This document shows positions 1 through 9,758 of a stretch of 64,000 nt of DNA, piece after piece. A program made the position numbers and the translations under genes. Location of the stretch: positions 22,050 to 86,049 of the forward strand of contig NZ_CAMIBP010000006.1 of assembly GCF_946223165.1 (NCBI RefSeq), in the 5' to 3' direction. Every line of letters begins with the position of its first letter. The first letter of the stretch is position 1. Source of the DNA: an uncultured Corynebacterium sp. (GTDB taxonomy: Bacteria; Actinomycetota; Actinomycetes; Mycobacteriales; Mycobacteriaceae). Below the pieces are notes generated by a model that saw only the letters and a program-made list of their open reading frames with translations, did no database searches and was not told the origin of the DNA.

Positions 1-680
1 TGGATACCTACACCAAGGAGCACTCCGCGGAGTACCAGGCTCAGGCCCCGATTGACATGGCCTTCGCCGTGAAGAAGACCCTCGAGGAGAAGGGCCTGAA
101 GACCGAGGACATCGAGTCCATCGTTCTCCACACCTCCCATCACACCCACTACGTCATCGGCACCGGCGCTAACGACCCGCAGAAGATGGACCCGACCGCC
201 TCCCGCGAGACGCTCGACCACTCCATCATGTACATCTTCGCAGTGGCCCTCCAGGACGGCGAGTGGGACTTCCAGACCTCCTACGCCCCGGAGCGCGCTC
301 AGCGCCCGGACACGGTCGAGCTCTGGCACAAGATCTCCACCGTCGAGGATCCGGAGTGGACCCGTCGTTACCACTCCAACGACCTGAACGAGAAGGCCTT
401 CGGTGGCAAGGTTGTCATCACCTTCAAGGATGGCACCGTCATCGAGGACGAGCGCGCTGTGGCCGACGCCCACCCGCTCGGCGCCCGCCCGTTCGGCCGC
501 GCCGAGTACATCAACAAGTTCCGCAAGCTGGCCGCCGGCCGCGTGTCCGAGGAGGAGCAGGAGCGCTTCCTCGCCGCCGTCCAGGACCTTGAGAACCTCA
601 CCGACCTGAACGAGCTCAATGTTCGCGTCACCCCGGAGCATCTCGCTACCGCCCCGGTGAAGAAGGAAGGACTCTTCTAA
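1..680 (+). CDS. prpD: 2-methylcitrate dehydratase PrpD, C-terminal part (5' end outside window)
   Basis: The frame is open from base 3 and codes for the last 225 residues. The sequence matches the C-terminal half of the MmgE/PrpD family, with conserved stretches such as [13 protein letters not shown] and [16 protein letters not shown]. PrpD dehydrates 2-methylcitrate to 2-methyl-cis-aconitate in the cytosolic methylcitrate cycle that consumes propionyl-CoA. It is followed after 2 bp by prpB and then by prpC, the standard corynebacterial prpDBC order, so the three are almost certainly one operon. The promoter and N-terminus lie to the left of the window. Identification is firm because the two partner genes follow directly. 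Confidence 0.93.
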   Translation, partial: DTYTKEHSAEYQAQAPIDMAFAVKKTLEEKGLKTEDIESIVLHTSHHTHYVIGTGANDPQKMDPTASRETLDHSIMYIFAVALQDGEWDFQTSYAPERAQRPDTVELWHKISTVEDPEWTRRYHSNDLNEKAFGGKVVITFKDGTVIEDERAVADAHPLGARPFGRAEYINKFRKLAAGRVSEEEQERFLAAVQDLENLTDLNELNVRVTPEHLATAPVKKEGLF

Positions 681-682
681 CC

Positions 683-1612
683 ATGGCTGGACTGTTTGGT
701 TCCACCAAGACCAATGCGGAGAAGCGCGCAGACTTCCGCGCCGCTCTCAACACACCCGAACTCACGACCCTCCCGGGCGCGTTCAACCCGCTGACTGCGC
801 GCCTCATCCAGGACATCGGCGGCTTCGGCGGCGTGTACGTCTCCGGCGCCGTGCTGGCCAATGACCTGGGCCTGCCGGACATCGGCCTGACCACCCTGAC
901 CGAGGTCGCCCAGCGCTCCGGCCACATCGCCCGCGCTACCGACCTGCCAGTGCTGGTCGATGCCGACACGGGCTTCGGCGAGCCGATGTCCGCGGCCCGC
1001 ACCGTCGCGGCCCTCGAGGACGCCGGTCTGGCCGGTTGCCACCTCGAGGACCAGGTCAACCCGAAGCGTTGCGGCCACCTCGACGGCAAGGAAGTTGTCC
1101 CGACCGACCTCATGGTCCGCCGCATCAGCGCCGCGGTCAACGAGCGCCGCGATGAGAATTTCATCATTTGCGCCCGCACCGACGCCGCCGGTATCCACGG
1201 TATCGATGAGGCCATCGAGCGCGCCAAGGCTTACGCCGACGCCGGTGCCGACATGATCTTCACCGAGGCCCTGTACTCCAAGGAAGACTTCGCGAAGTTC
1301 CGCGCGGCCGTGGATATCCCGCTGCTGGCCAACATGACCGAGTTCGGCAAGACCGAGCTGCTGTCCGCTCAGGAGATTCAGGACCTGGGCTACAACGCGG
1401 TCATCTGGCCGGTCTCCACGCTCCGCGTGGCGATGGGCGCCACCGAGGAGTTCCTCCGCGACATGGCGGCCACCGGCCTCCAGTCCGAGGAGTGGCTCGG
1501 CCGCATGCAGCACCGCTCCCGCCTCTACGAGCTGGTTCGTTACAACGAATACAACGCCTTTGACCAGGCTGTGTTCACCTACTCGAAAGAGAACTACAAG
1601 CCGACCTTCTAG
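683..1612 (+). CDS. prpB: Methylisocitrate lyase PrpB
   Basis: A 309-residue protein of the isocitrate lyase/PEP mutase superfamily, the normal PrpB length. It cleaves 2-methylisocitrate to pyruvate and succinate. The signature KRCGH with the catalytic cysteine is near residue 130; the metal-binding VDADTGFG segment and HLEDQ lie before it. The start is 2 bp after the prpD stop, and the end of prpD (GAAGGAAGGA) supplies the ribosome-binding site, so translation is probably coupled. A 140-bp spacer with a hairpin separates it from prpC. There is nothing unusual in the coding sequence. Confidence 0.95.
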   Translation: MAGLFGSTKTNAEKRADFRAALNTPELTTLPGAFNPLTARLIQDIGGFGGVYVSGAVLANDLGLPDIGLTTLTEVAQRSGHIARATDLPVLVDADTGFGEPMSAARTVAALEDAGLAGCHLEDQVNPKRCGHLDGKEVVPTDLMVRRISAAVNERRDENFIICARTDAAGIHGIDEAIERAKAYADAGADMIFTEALYSKEDFAKFRAAVDIPLLANMTEFGKTELLSAQEIQDLGYNAVIWPVSTLRVAMGATEEFLRDMAATGLQSEEWLGRMQHRSRLYELVRYNEYNAFDQAVFTYSKENYKPTF

Positions 1613-1638
1613 GGCGGCACACCCACCGAGCACCCGCC

Positions 1639-1667
1639 TCGAGCGCCCGACCCCGCTTGGCGCTCGA
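1639..1667 (+). promoter_or_regulatory. Intercistronic hairpin between prpB and prpC
   Basis: TCGAGCGCC pairs with GGCGCTCGA across an 11-nt loop. No U-tract follows, so it looks more like an mRNA processing or stability element than a terminator. It could set the prpC level separately from prpDB. Confidence 0.45.
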
Positions 1668-1752
1668 TGTTGGTGTACCCGAAATACCTCGAGCGGGCCC
1701 GCCGGCTCCCAAGCAAAAGAAACACACTTTTCCAAGAAAGAGGAGAAATACC

Positions 1753-2904
1753 ATGTCTGAGAACACCCCGGAAATCCGCAAGGGCCTGTACGGCGTCGTC
1801 GTCGATGAGACCGCCGTCTCCAAGGTCGTCCCGGAGACCAACTCCCTGACCTACCGCGGCTACCCGGTGCAGGAGCTCGCCCGCTACTGCTCCTTCGAAG
1901 AGGTTGCCTACCTGCTCTGGAACGGCGAGCTGCCGACCCAGGAGGAGCTCATCCGCTTCTCGGCGCGTGAGAAGGCGCTGCGCCACCTGGACCGCCACCT
2001 CATCGACCTCATCGTCTCCATGCCGCTGTCCTGCCACCCGATGGACGTCCTGCGCACCGCCATCTCCTTCATCGGCACTCAGGATCCGGACGCGTACACC
2101 CGCGACTCCGAGCACATCCGCCGCGCCGCGCTGGACCTCATGGCCAAGATCCCGACCATCATCGCCCTGGACATTCGCCGCCGCCGCGGCGAGGGCTACA
2201 TCCAGCCGTCCCGTAAGAAGGGCTTCGCCGAGAACTTCCTATGGATGGTCTTCGGCGACGAGGAAGGCTCCCCGGCCAACTCCCGCTCCGACATCGAGGC
2301 CTTCGACAAGTCTCTCATCCTCTACGCTGAGCACTCCTTCAACGCCTCCACCTTCACCGCCCGCGTCATCACCTCCACCATGTCGGATACCTACTCCGCA
2401 GTGGTTGGCGCCATCGGCGCCCTCAAGGGCCCGCTGCACGGTGGCGCTAACGAGGCCGTCATGCACAACTTCATCGAGGTGGGCGACCCGGCCAAGACCG
2501 AGGAGTGGACCCTCAACAAGCTGAAGAACAAGGACCTGGTCATGGGCTTCGGTCACCGCGTCTACAAGAACGGCGATTCCCGCGTTCCGACCATGGAGGC
2601 TGCCTTCCGCGAGCTGGCCAAGGATCACGGCCAGGAGCAGTGGGTGGAGATGTACGAGGTCATGGCCAAGACCATGTACGAGAACACCTCCATCAAGATC
2701 CAGCCGAACCTCGACTTCCCGACTGGCCCGGCCTACTACATCCTGGGCTTCGACATCGAGTTCTTCACTCCGATCTTCGTGATGTCCCGCATTACCGGTT
2801 GGACCGCGCACATCGTTGAGCAGAATGAGAACAACTCCCTCATTCGCCCGCTGTCCGCATACAACGGCGAGGCACAGCGCTCCGTCCCGCCGAAGCAGTA
2901 CTAA
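1753..2904 (+). CDS. prpC: 2-methylcitrate synthase PrpC
   Basis: A 383-residue citrate-synthase-family protein that condenses propionyl-CoA with oxaloacetate. Family motifs are GALKGPLHGGANEAV (substrate-binding His) and MGFGHRVYK (catalytic His loop). The length fits the short bacterial 2-methylcitrate synthases rather than the longer type I GltA. I chose ATG 1753 because AGAAAGAGGAG lies just upstream and the N-terminus MSENTPEIRKGLYGVVVDET is typical of the family; a reading starting at 1657 would add an implausible Pro-rich leader. It closes the prpDBC operon, and its product oxaloacetate demand connects functionally to pyc downstream. Confidence 0.94.
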   Translation: MSENTPEIRKGLYGVVVDETAVSKVVPETNSLTYRGYPVQELARYCSFEEVAYLLWNGELPTQEELIRFSAREKALRHLDRHLIDLIVSMPLSCHPMDVLRTAISFIGTQDPDAYTRDSEHIRRAALDLMAKIPTIIALDIRRRRGEGYIQPSRKKGFAENFLWMVFGDEEGSPANSRSDIEAFDKSLILYAEHSFNASTFTARVITSTMSDTYSAVVGAIGALKGPLHGGANEAVMHNFIEVGDPAKTEEWTLNKLKNKDLVMGFGHRVYKNGDSRVPTMEAAFRELAKDHGQEQWVEMYEVMAKTMYENTSIKIQPNLDFPTGPAYYILGFDIEFFTPIFVMSRITGWTAHIVEQNENNSLIRPLSAYNGEAQRSVPPKQY

Positions 2905-2957
2905 TCGGGCTGCCCCGCACCACACGCCGGCGTTCGGTTCCCCCCGTTCGCCGGCTC

Positions 2958-2982
2958 GTGGCGTTTTACCCCCAAACGCCAC
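2958..2982 (+). terminator. Terminator-like hairpin after prpC
   Basis: GTGGCGTTT pairs perfectly with AAACGCCAC over a TACCCCC loop, 53 bp after the prpC stop. A weak possible promoter for pyc follows (TTGACC at 3007–3012, AGATAT at 3031–3036), so it probably separates the two units. Confidence 0.6.
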
Positions 2983-3115
2983 ACATCACAGGGCTGGTGT
3001 TCGCAGTTGACCCTGCCACCAACTACTCTGAGATATGGATCACCCGCACGAGGAGTTCCCGCTCGCGCCACCGCCCGTGAGCTGAGATTTTCCGCCTCCG
3101 AAAGGACAACCTGCA

Positions 3116-6100
3116 GTGTCTGACACCGCGCTACCTACGTTCAAGAAGGTGCTCGTCGCCAACCGTGGCGAGATTGCTGTACGCGCGTTCCGCGCAGCCT
3201 TCGAAATCGGCGCCAAGACCGTCGCCATCTACCCCCGCGAGGACCGCAACTCGTTCCACCGCGCCTTCGCTAATGAAGCCGTTCGCATCGGTACCGAGGG
3301 CGCCCCGGTCAAGGCGTACCTGGACATCGATGAGGTCATCCGCGCCGCCAAGAAGTCCGGTGCTGACGCCATCTACCCGGGCTACGGCTTCCTCTCCGAG
3401 CGCGCCGATCTGGCCCGCGCCTGCGCCGAGGCCGGCATCAAGTTCGTCGGCCCGTCCGCATCGACCCTGGATCTCACCGGCGATAAGGCTGCGGCTGTGA
3501 CTGCGGCCAAGGAAGCCGGTCTTCCGACCCTGCAGGACTCCGAGCCGTCCACCGACGTCGATGAGCTCTTCGAGTACTCCAAGGACTTCACGTTCCCGCT
3601 CTTCGTCAAGGCCGTCGCGGGTGGCGGCGGACGCGGCATGCGTTTCATTGAGAACGAGTCCGAGCTCAAGGAAAAGTGCGCCGAGGCGTCCCGCGAGGCG
3701 GAGGCGGCCTTCGGTGACGGCCACGTCTACCTCGAGACCGCGGTCATCAAGCCGCAGCACATCGAGGTCCAAATCCTGGCCGATGAGCAGCACAACGTCA
3801 TCCACCTGTACGAGCGTGACTGCTCCGTGCAGCGCCGCCACCAGAAGGTCGTGGAGATCGCCCCGGCTCCGACGCTGGATCCGGAGCTGCGCGACAAGAT
3901 CTGCGCCGATGCCGTGAAGTTCTGCCAGCACATCAACTACTCGGGTGCGGGCACCGTCGAGTTCCTCGTGGACGAGCGCGGCAACCACGTCTTCATTGAG
4001 ATGAACCCGCGTGTCCAGGTGGAGCACACCGTTACCGAGGAAATCACGGGCGTCGACATCGTTAAGTCCCAGATGCAGATCGCTGCGGGCGCCACCCTGG
4101 AGGAGCTGGGCCTGCACCAGGAGGACATCCACATCACCGGCGCGGCGCTGCAGTGCCGCATCACCACCGAGGACCCAGCCAACGGTTTCCGCCCGGACAC
4201 CGGCGTGCTCACCACCTACCGTTCTCCGGGCGGCGCGGGTGTCCGTCTGGACGGCGCCACCGCCATGGGCGCGGAAATCTCCCCGAACTTCGACTCCCTG
4301 CTGGTCAAGATGACTTGCCGTGGCGCCACCTTCGAGCAGGCCGTGGCCCGCGCGCAGCGCGCCCTCAATGAGTTCACCGTCGGCGGCGTGGCCACCAACA
4401 TCGGCTTCCTGCGCGCCCTGCTGCGCGAGCCGGACTTCGTGGGCACCCGCGTGGACACCGGCTTCATCCCGGAGCACCCGGACCTGCTCAAGGCCCCGCC
4501 GGCCGTGGACGAGTCCGGCCGCATCATCGACTACATCGCCGACATCACGGTCAATAAGCCCAACGGCTCCCGTCCGACCACGCTGCGCCCGTTCGACAAG
4601 ATCCCGACCTTCGATAAGTCGGTCCCGCTGCCGCGCGGCTCCCGTGACGACCTGCTCGAGCTGGGCCCGAAGGCCTGGGCGGAGAAGATCCGCAACCAGC
4701 AGGCCCTGGGCGTCACCGACACCACGTTCCGCGACGCCCACCAGTCGCTGCTGGCCACCCGCGTCCGCGGCACCGACCTGGTCACCGCCGCTGAGGCCGT
4801 GGCGCGCATGACCCCGTCCCTGTACTCCGTGGAGGCCTGGGGCGGCGCGACCTACGACGTCGCCATGCGCTTCCTCAAGGAGGATCCGTGGGTCCGCCTC
4901 GACCTCCTGCGCGAGGCCATGCCGAACCAGAACATCCAGATGCTGCTCCGCGGCCGCAATACCGTGGGATACTCGCCGTACTCCGACGACGTGTGCAACG
5001 CCTTCGTGGCCGAGGCCGCGAAGTCCGGTATCGACGTCTTCCGCATCTTCGACGCCCTCAACGACGTGAGCCAGATGCGTCCGGCTATCGATGCTGTCCT
5101 GTCAACGAACACTACCGTCGCCGAGGTCGCCATGGCCTACTCCGGTGACATGTGCGACCCGAACGAGAAGCTCTACACGCTGGACTACTACCTCAAGCTG
5201 GCCGAGGAGATCGTCAACACCGGTGCTCACGTCCTGGCCATCAAGGACATGGCCGGCCTGCTGCGCCCGGAGTCCGCCTCCAAGCTGGTCATGGCCCTGC
5301 GCAAGGAATTCGACCTGCCGGTCCACGTCCACACCCACGACACCGCGGGCGGCCAGCTGGCCACCTACTACGCGGCGGCCCTATCCGGCGCCGACGTCGT
5401 CGACGGCGCCTCCGCGCCGCTGGCCGGCACCACCTCCCAGCCGTCCCTGTCCGCTATTGTCGCGGCATTCTCCAACTCGTCCCGCGACACCGGCCTCGAC
5501 CTGCAGGCCGTCTGCGACCTGGAGCCCTACTGGGAGGCTGTGCGCCAGCTCTACCGTCCGTTCGAGAAGGGCATCCCCGGCCCGACCGGCCGCGTGTACA
5601 AGCACGAGATCCCGGGCGGCCAGCTGTCCAATCTGCGCGCCCAGGCCACCGCGCTGGGGCTCGAGGACCGCTTCGAGGTCATCGAGGACACCTACGCGGC
5701 CGTCAACGAGATGCTCGGCCGTCCGACCAAGGTGACCCCGTCCTCCAAGGTCGTCGGTGACTTGGCCCTCCACCTCGTGGGCGCGGGCGTTGATCCGGCT
5801 GAGTTTGAGGCCAACCCGAACAAGTACGACATTCCGGACTCCGTCATCGCGTTCCTGCGCGGCGAGCTCGGTACCCCTCCGGGCGGCTGGCCGCCGCTGC
5901 GCGACAAGGTCCTTGAGGGCCGCGCGCCCGGCTCCGTCGAGGTCAAGCCGGTGCCCGAGGAGGAGAAGGCTCACCTGGCTTCCGAGGACTCAAAGGAGCG
6001 TCGCGACTGCCTCAACCGCCTGCTGTTCCCGAAGCAGTTCGAGGAGTTCAACGAGTTCCGCCGCCAGTACGGCAACACGGAGGCCCTCACGGACACTGTG

Positions 6101-6547
6101 TTCCTCTACGGCCTCGAGGAGGGCCACGAGTACATCGTCCACTACTTCCCGGACGGATCCAACGACCGCGCCGACCTCAAGCCGATCACCCTGCGCCTCG
6201 ACGCCATGGGCGAGCCGGACGCGAAGGGCATGCGCAACGTTGTCCTCAACGTCAACGGCCAGCTGCGCCCGATGAAGGTTCGCGACAACAACGTCGAGTC
6301 CTCCGTCGCCTCTGCCGAGAAGGCTGACCCGAGCAACGAGGGCCACGTGGCCGCACCGTTTGCCGGTGTGGTCTCGCCGACGGTCAAGGTGGGCGACGAG
6401 GTCAAGGCCGGCGATCAGATCGCCGTCATCGAGGCCATGAAGATGGAAGCCTCTATCTCCGCCACCAAGGACGGCGTCATCGAGCGCATCGCCGTCGGCG
6501 CCGCCACCAAGGTTGAAGGCGGCGACCTCATCGTGGTTATCAAGTAA
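3116..6547 (+). CDS. pyc: Pyruvate carboxylase
   Basis: A 1143-residue biotin enzyme that carboxylates pyruvate to oxaloacetate, the main anaplerotic step in corynebacteria. Domain order is biotin carboxylase ([17 protein letters not shown] at the start, glycine-rich AVAGGGGRGMR, EMNPRVQVEHTVTEE), then carboxyltransferase (GVTDTTFRDAHQSLLATR near residue 535, metal-binding HVHTHDT), then a C-terminal biotinyl domain with EAMKMEAS (target Lys near 1109). The length matches actinobacterial Pyc. The start is GTG 3116, preceded by AAAGGAC. It stands alone between two hairpins. Biotinylation would be by the BirA encoded at 31851. Confidence 0.97.
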   Translation: MSDTALPTFKKVLVANRGEIAVRAFRAAFEIGAKTVAIYPREDRNSFHRAFANEAVRIGTEGAPVKAYLDIDEVIRAAKKSGADAIYPGYGFLSERADLARACAEAGIKFVGPSASTLDLTGDKAAAVTAAKEAGLPTLQDSEPSTDVDELFEYSKDFTFPLFVKAVAGGGGRGMRFIENESELKEKCAEASREAEAAFGDGHVYLETAVIKPQHIEVQILADEQHNVIHLYERDCSVQRRHQKVVEIAPAPTLDPELRDKICADAVKFCQHINYSGAGTVEFLVDERGNHVFIEMNPRVQVEHTVTEEITGVDIVKSQMQIAAGATLEELGLHQEDIHITGAALQCRITTEDPANGFRPDTGVLTTYRSPGGAGVRLDGATAMGAEISPNFDSLLVKMTCRGATFEQAVARAQRALNEFTVGGVATNIGFLRALLREPDFVGTRVDTGFIPEHPDLLKAPPAVDESGRIIDYIADITVNKPNGSRPTTLRPFDKIPTFDKSVPLPRGSRDDLLELGPKAWAEKIRNQQALGVTDTTFRDAHQSLLATRVRGTDLVTAAEAVARMTPSLYSVEAWGGATYDVAMRFLKEDPWVRLDLLREAMPNQNIQMLLRGRNTVGYSPYSDDVCNAFVAEAAKSGIDVFRIFDALNDVSQMRPAIDAVLSTNTTVAEVAMAYSGDMCDPNEKLYTLDYYLKLAEEIVNTGAHVLAIKDMAGLLRPESASKLVMALRKEFDLPVHVHTHDTAGGQLATYYAAALSGADVVDGASAPLAGTTSQPSLSAIVAAFSNSSRDTGLDLQAVCDLEPYWEAVRQLYRPFEKGIPGPTGRVYKHEIPGGQLSNLRAQATALGLEDRFEVIEDTYAAVNEMLGRPTKVTPSSKVVGDLALHLVGAGVDPAEFEANPNKYDIPDSVIAFLRGELGTPPGGWPPLRDKVLEGRAPGSVEVKPVPEEEKAHLASEDSKERRDCLNRLLFPKQFEEFNEFRRQYGNTEALTDTVFLYGLEEGHEYIVHYFPDGSNDRADLKPITLRLDAMGEPDAKGMRNVVLNVNGQLRPMKVRDNNVESSVASAEKADPSNEGHVAAPFAGVVSPTVKVGDEVKAGDQIAVIEAMKMEASISATKDGVIERIAVGAATKVEGGDLIVVIK

Positions 6548-6562
6548 TCTGCTGCCGCGTTC

Positions 6563-6595
6563 AGCGCCCGTCCCGGTTGCTCTGGGGCGGGCGCT
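6563..6595 (+). terminator. Terminator of pyc
   Basis: AGCGCCCGTCCC pairs with GGGGCGGGCGCT (one G·U pair), followed by TTCG, 16 bp after the pyc stop. It is the strongest hairpin in the pyc–accBC convergent gap. Confidence 0.8.
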
Positions 6596-6675
6596 TTCGC
6601 GTGCCGGGAGAAGGTGCGCCCGCAGCAGACAGCCTTCTACTCGCGCTCAGGCTGCATGGGGGCGAGAGACACCAG

Positions 6676-6707
6676 GGCCCCGCAGCGCGGGTATGAGCTG
6701 CGGGGCC
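6676..6707 (-). terminator. Terminator-like hairpin after accBC
   Basis: GGCCCCGCAGC pairs perfectly with GCTGCGGGGCC over a 10-nt loop, 20 bp past the accBC stop on the minus strand. The U-tract is poor (CTGGTGTCTCTC). Confidence 0.6.
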
Positions 6708-6726
6708 GGTAGAAGAAGGGGAGGGG

Positions 6727-8496
6727 CTACTTGATCTCGAGGATCAGCTCGCCCTTGTTGATCTGCGCGCCGGCCTCGACCTTGAGACCCTCGACCGTGC
6801 CGGACTTGTGGGCCTTGACGGGGTTCTCCATCTTCATGGCCTCAAGGACCACGACGACGTCGCCCTCGGCAACCTCCTGGCCCTCCTCCACGTTGACCTT
6901 GATGACGGTGCCCTGCATCGGCGCCACGACGGCGTCGCCGGACACGGCGGCCTTGGAGCCGCCGCCGCGGCGCTTGCGCACCTTGCGGGCGGCGTTGGCA
7001 GCGCCCATGAGCAGGTTGGACGGCAGGGCCACCTCGATGCGGCGGCCGCCGACCTCGACGACGAACTTCTGGGACGGGGTGGCCTCCTCGGCCTCTGCGG
7101 CCTCGGCATCGACGTAGGCGGGCAGCTCGTTGACCCACTCTTCCTCGATCCACTTGGTGTAGACGCCGAAGTGTCCGTCCTCGGCGGTAAACGCCGGGTC
7201 AGTGAGGATGGCGGCATCGAAAGGCAGCACGGTGGGCAGGCCCTCGACGGCGTACTCGCTCACGGCGCGGCGGGCGCGCTGCAGTGCGGTCTCGCGATCC
7301 GGTCCCCAGACAATGAGCTTGGCCAGCATGGAGTCGAACTGGCCGCCGATGACGGAGCCCTCGCGCACGCCGGAGTCGACGCGCACGCCCGGGCCGGCCG
7401 GCTCGGAGTACTTCACGATGGTGCCCGGCGCCGGCATGAAGCCCGCGGCGGCGTCCTCACCGTTGATGCGGAACTCGATGGCGTGGCCGAGCGGGGCCGG
7501 GTCCTCGGTAATGGACAGCTCGCGGCCCTCGGCGATGGCGAACTGCTCGCGCACCAGGTCCAGTCCGGTGGTCTCCTCAGAGACCGGGTGCTCGACCTGG
7601 AGGCGGGTGTTGACCTCGAGGAAGGAGATGAGGCCGTCGGAGCCGACGAGGTACTCGACGGTGCCCGCGCCGTAGTAGCCGGCCTCGCGGCAGATTCGCT
7701 TGGCGGACTCATGGATGGAGGCGCGCTGCTCGTCCGTGAGGAACGGGGCCGGGGCCTCCTCGACGAGCTTTTGGAAGCGGCGCTGCAAGGAGCAATCGCG
7801 GGTACCCACGACGACGACGTTGCCATGCATGTCCGCCAGGACCTGAGCCTCGACGTGGCGGGCCTTGTCCAGGTAGCGCTCCACGAAGCACTCGCCACGG
7901 CCGAAGGCGGTGGTGGCCTCGCGGGTAGCGGACTCGAAGAGCTCGGCCACCTCGGAGCGCTCGTAGGCGACCTTCATGCCGCGGCCGCCGCCGCCGAAGG
8001 CGGCCTTGATAGCGATCGGCAGGCCGTGGGCGTCGGCGAAAGCCTCCACCTCCGCGGCGTCCTTGACCGGGTCCGGGGTGCCCGGCGCCATGGGGGCATT
8101 GGCACGCTCGGCGATGTGGCGCGCGGTGACCTTGTCGCCCAGGTCCGCGATGGACTGCGGGGACGGGCCGATCCAGATCAGACCGGCGTCGATGACGGCC
8201 TGGGCAAACTCGGCGTTCTCGGAGAGGAAGCCGTAGCCCGGGTGGATGGCGTTGGCACCGGACTTGGCGGCCGCGTCGAGGATCTTGGCGAAGTCCAGAT
8301 AGGACTCTGCGGAGGTCTGGCCGCCGAGCGCGAAGGCTTCGTCGGCAAGCTCGACGAAGGGCGCTTGGGCGTCCGGCTCGGCGTAAACGGCGACCGATGC
8401 GATGCCTGCGTCACGGGCGGCGCGAATGACGCGGACCGCGATCTCACCACGGTTGGCAATAAGTACCTTGGTGATTTTCTTGGTTTCAACAGTCAC
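6727..8496 (-). CDS. accBC: Acyl-CoA carboxylase alpha subunit (biotin carboxylase–BCCP) AccBC
   Basis: A 589-residue protein with an N-terminal biotin carboxylase domain ([43 protein letters not shown]) and a C-terminal biotinyl domain carrying EAMKMENP (target Lys near 555). This is the actinobacterial alpha chain shared by acetyl-, propionyl- and long-chain acyl-CoA carboxylases, and the length matches C. glutamicum AccBC closely. Partners are the AccD1 beta subunit (15577–17187) and AccE (13774–13977) on the same strand. It is transcribed alone or with the sulfurtransferase gene 170 bp upstream. A second, shorter-range paralogue sits at 56630–58414. Confidence 0.96.
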   Translation of the reverse strand: MTVETKKITKVLIANRGEIAVRVIRAARDAGIASVAVYAEPDAQAPFVELADEAFALGGQTSAESYLDFAKILDAAAKSGANAIHPGYGFLSENAEFAQAVIDAGLIWIGPSPQSIADLGDKVTARHIAERANAPMAPGTPDPVKDAAEVEAFADAHGLPIAIKAAFGGGGRGMKVAYERSEVAELFESATREATTAFGRGECFVERYLDKARHVEAQVLADMHGNVVVVGTRDCSLQRRFQKLVEEAPAPFLTDEQRASIHESAKRICREAGYYGAGTVEYLVGSDGLISFLEVNTRLQVEHPVSEETTGLDLVREQFAIAEGRELSITEDPAPLGHAIEFRINGEDAAAGFMPAPGTIVKYSEPAGPGVRVDSGVREGSVIGGQFDSMLAKLIVWGPDRETALQRARRAVSEYAVEGLPTVLPFDAAILTDPAFTAEDGHFGVYTKWIEEEWVNELPAYVDAEAAEAEEATPSQKFVVEVGGRRIEVALPSNLLMGAANAARKVRKRRGGGSKAAVSGDAVVAPMQGTVIKVNVEEGQEVAEGDVVVVLEAMKMENPVKAHKSGTVEGLKVEAGAQINKGELILEIK

Positions 8497-8589
8497 GGGG
8501 TGACCCTTCCTAGATATCGTGTGCTCGGACCATTATCGCACACAAAAACATGAGCATTCCGTCAGGTTAGCAGTTTTTCTCATGAATAT

Positions 8590-8613
8590 GCCCCCACCAG
8601 CAAGGATGGGGGC
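8590..8613 (-). terminator. Hairpin between the sulfurtransferase gene and accBC
   Basis: GCCCCCA pairs with TGGGGGC over a 10-nt loop, downstream of the minus-strand gene ending at 8667. The following sequence is only moderately U-rich, so termination may be partial. Confidence 0.5.
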
Positions 8614-8666
8614 GACACGGCGTGGATGGGGCCGTGAATGAGGCGTCACATCGAGCTGTGGAAGCG

Positions 8667-9524
8667 CTACTTTTCGATGGGCATGCGGACCATATTGCCC
8701 CACTCAGCCCACGAACCGTCATAGTTGCGGACGTCGTCGAAGCCCAGCAGGAACTTGGTGACAAACCACATGTGGGCGCTCTGTGCGCCAAGGTGGGAAT
8801 ACAACGCCGTTGGTGCCTGCGGATTCAGCTCCGCAAAGGCCTGGTCCAGCTCCGTGCGGGAACGGAAGGTGCCGTTGGCATGCACGGAGACGTTCCACTG
8901 CAGGTTGATGGCGCCCGGGATGTGTCCGTGGCGGATGGTGGTGCCGTAGGCGGAGTCGCCGGCCGTGGACTCCTCGGTAGCCGCGCCGCGGAATTCTTCC
9001 GGGGAGCGGGTGTCCACCAGGGTGAGATTGTCGAGGCGGGTGACGAAGGCGCGGTAGGCGTCATCGTTGCGCGGGCTCAGCGGGTAGTCGGACTCCGGGT
9101 GCTCCGGGACCATGTAGGAGGTGTCGCGCTCCTCGGTCATCCACGCGTCACGGCCGCCGTCGAGCAGGCGGACGTCCGGGTGGCCGAACAGCTCGAAGAC
9201 CCAGAGGGCGTAAGCGGCCCACCAGTTGTTTTTGTCGCCGTAGAGGATGATCGTGTCATCGCGCTTGATGCCCTTGGCGCGCATGAGCTGGGCAAAGGCC
9301 TCGGCGCTGATGACGTCGCGGGTGACCTGATCCAGTAGCTCCGTGTGGAAGTTGATGCGCGTGGCTGTGGGCAAGTGGCCGATGTCGTAGAGGAGCGAGT
9401 CCTCGTCGACCTCGATTACGCGCAGGCCCTTGAGCCCCAGGCGGGCGGAAAGCCACGGTGCGGACACGACGCGGGATGGGTCTGCGTAGTCCTGGAATGG
9501 TGCGTGGGGATCTGATTCAATCAC
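8667..9524 (-). CDS. Thiosulfate/3-mercaptopyruvate sulfurtransferase (two rhodanese domains)
   Basis: A 285-residue protein with two rhodanese-like domains, roughly residues 20–140 and 160–280. The N-terminal domain contains HLPTATRINFHTELLD and ILYGDKNNWWA; the C-terminal domain contains LVDTRSPEEFRG and GHIPGAINLQWN. The expected catalytic position of the second domain reads ALYSHLGAQSAHMWF: the usual CxxG loop has SHLGAQS, so the sulfur-accepting cysteine appears to be replaced by serine. That makes rhodanese activity uncertain. In C. glutamicum a thtR/sseA-type gene occupies the same position next to accBC, supporting orthology. Confidence 0.85.
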   Translation of the reverse strand: MIESDPHAPFQDYADPSRVVSAPWLSARLGLKGLRVIEVDEDSLLYDIGHLPTATRINFHTELLDQVTRDVISAEAFAQLMRAKGIKRDDTIILYGDKNNWWAAYALWVFELFGHPDVRLLDGGRDAWMTEERDTSYMVPEHPESDYPLSPRNDDAYRAFVTRLDNLTLVDTRSPEEFRGAATEESTAGDSAYGTTIRHGHIPGAINLQWNVSVHANGTFRSRTELDQAFAELNPQAPTALYSHLGAQSAHMWFVTKFLLGFDDVRNYDGSWAEWGNMVRMPIEK

Positions 9525-9758
9525 GGGAGCCCTGTCCGCCTTTCAACTGCTCGAGAATGCTTCGACATCACCTTACCGCTAGTCCTAACAGTGCGAGGGT
9601 GTTTGTGTCATGAGCTACATGCCGGGTACGCCGTGCGACGTGGGGTTAATCACGGATCATTCGCACTGCGCGCAACGCTATATTCAGTTAGTTTTAAGCA
9701 GGGTCAGGGAATAAATGGGCCCGCAACAACTTCCATCCATGCACGAAAGGAAATTGCT

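Noticed and set aside
6808..8553. Long open frame (about 580 codons) on the strand opposite accBC
   Set aside because: It is the mirror of a high-GC coding gene; its translation is Gly/Leu/Val-rich with no domain, and accBC on the other strand is certain.
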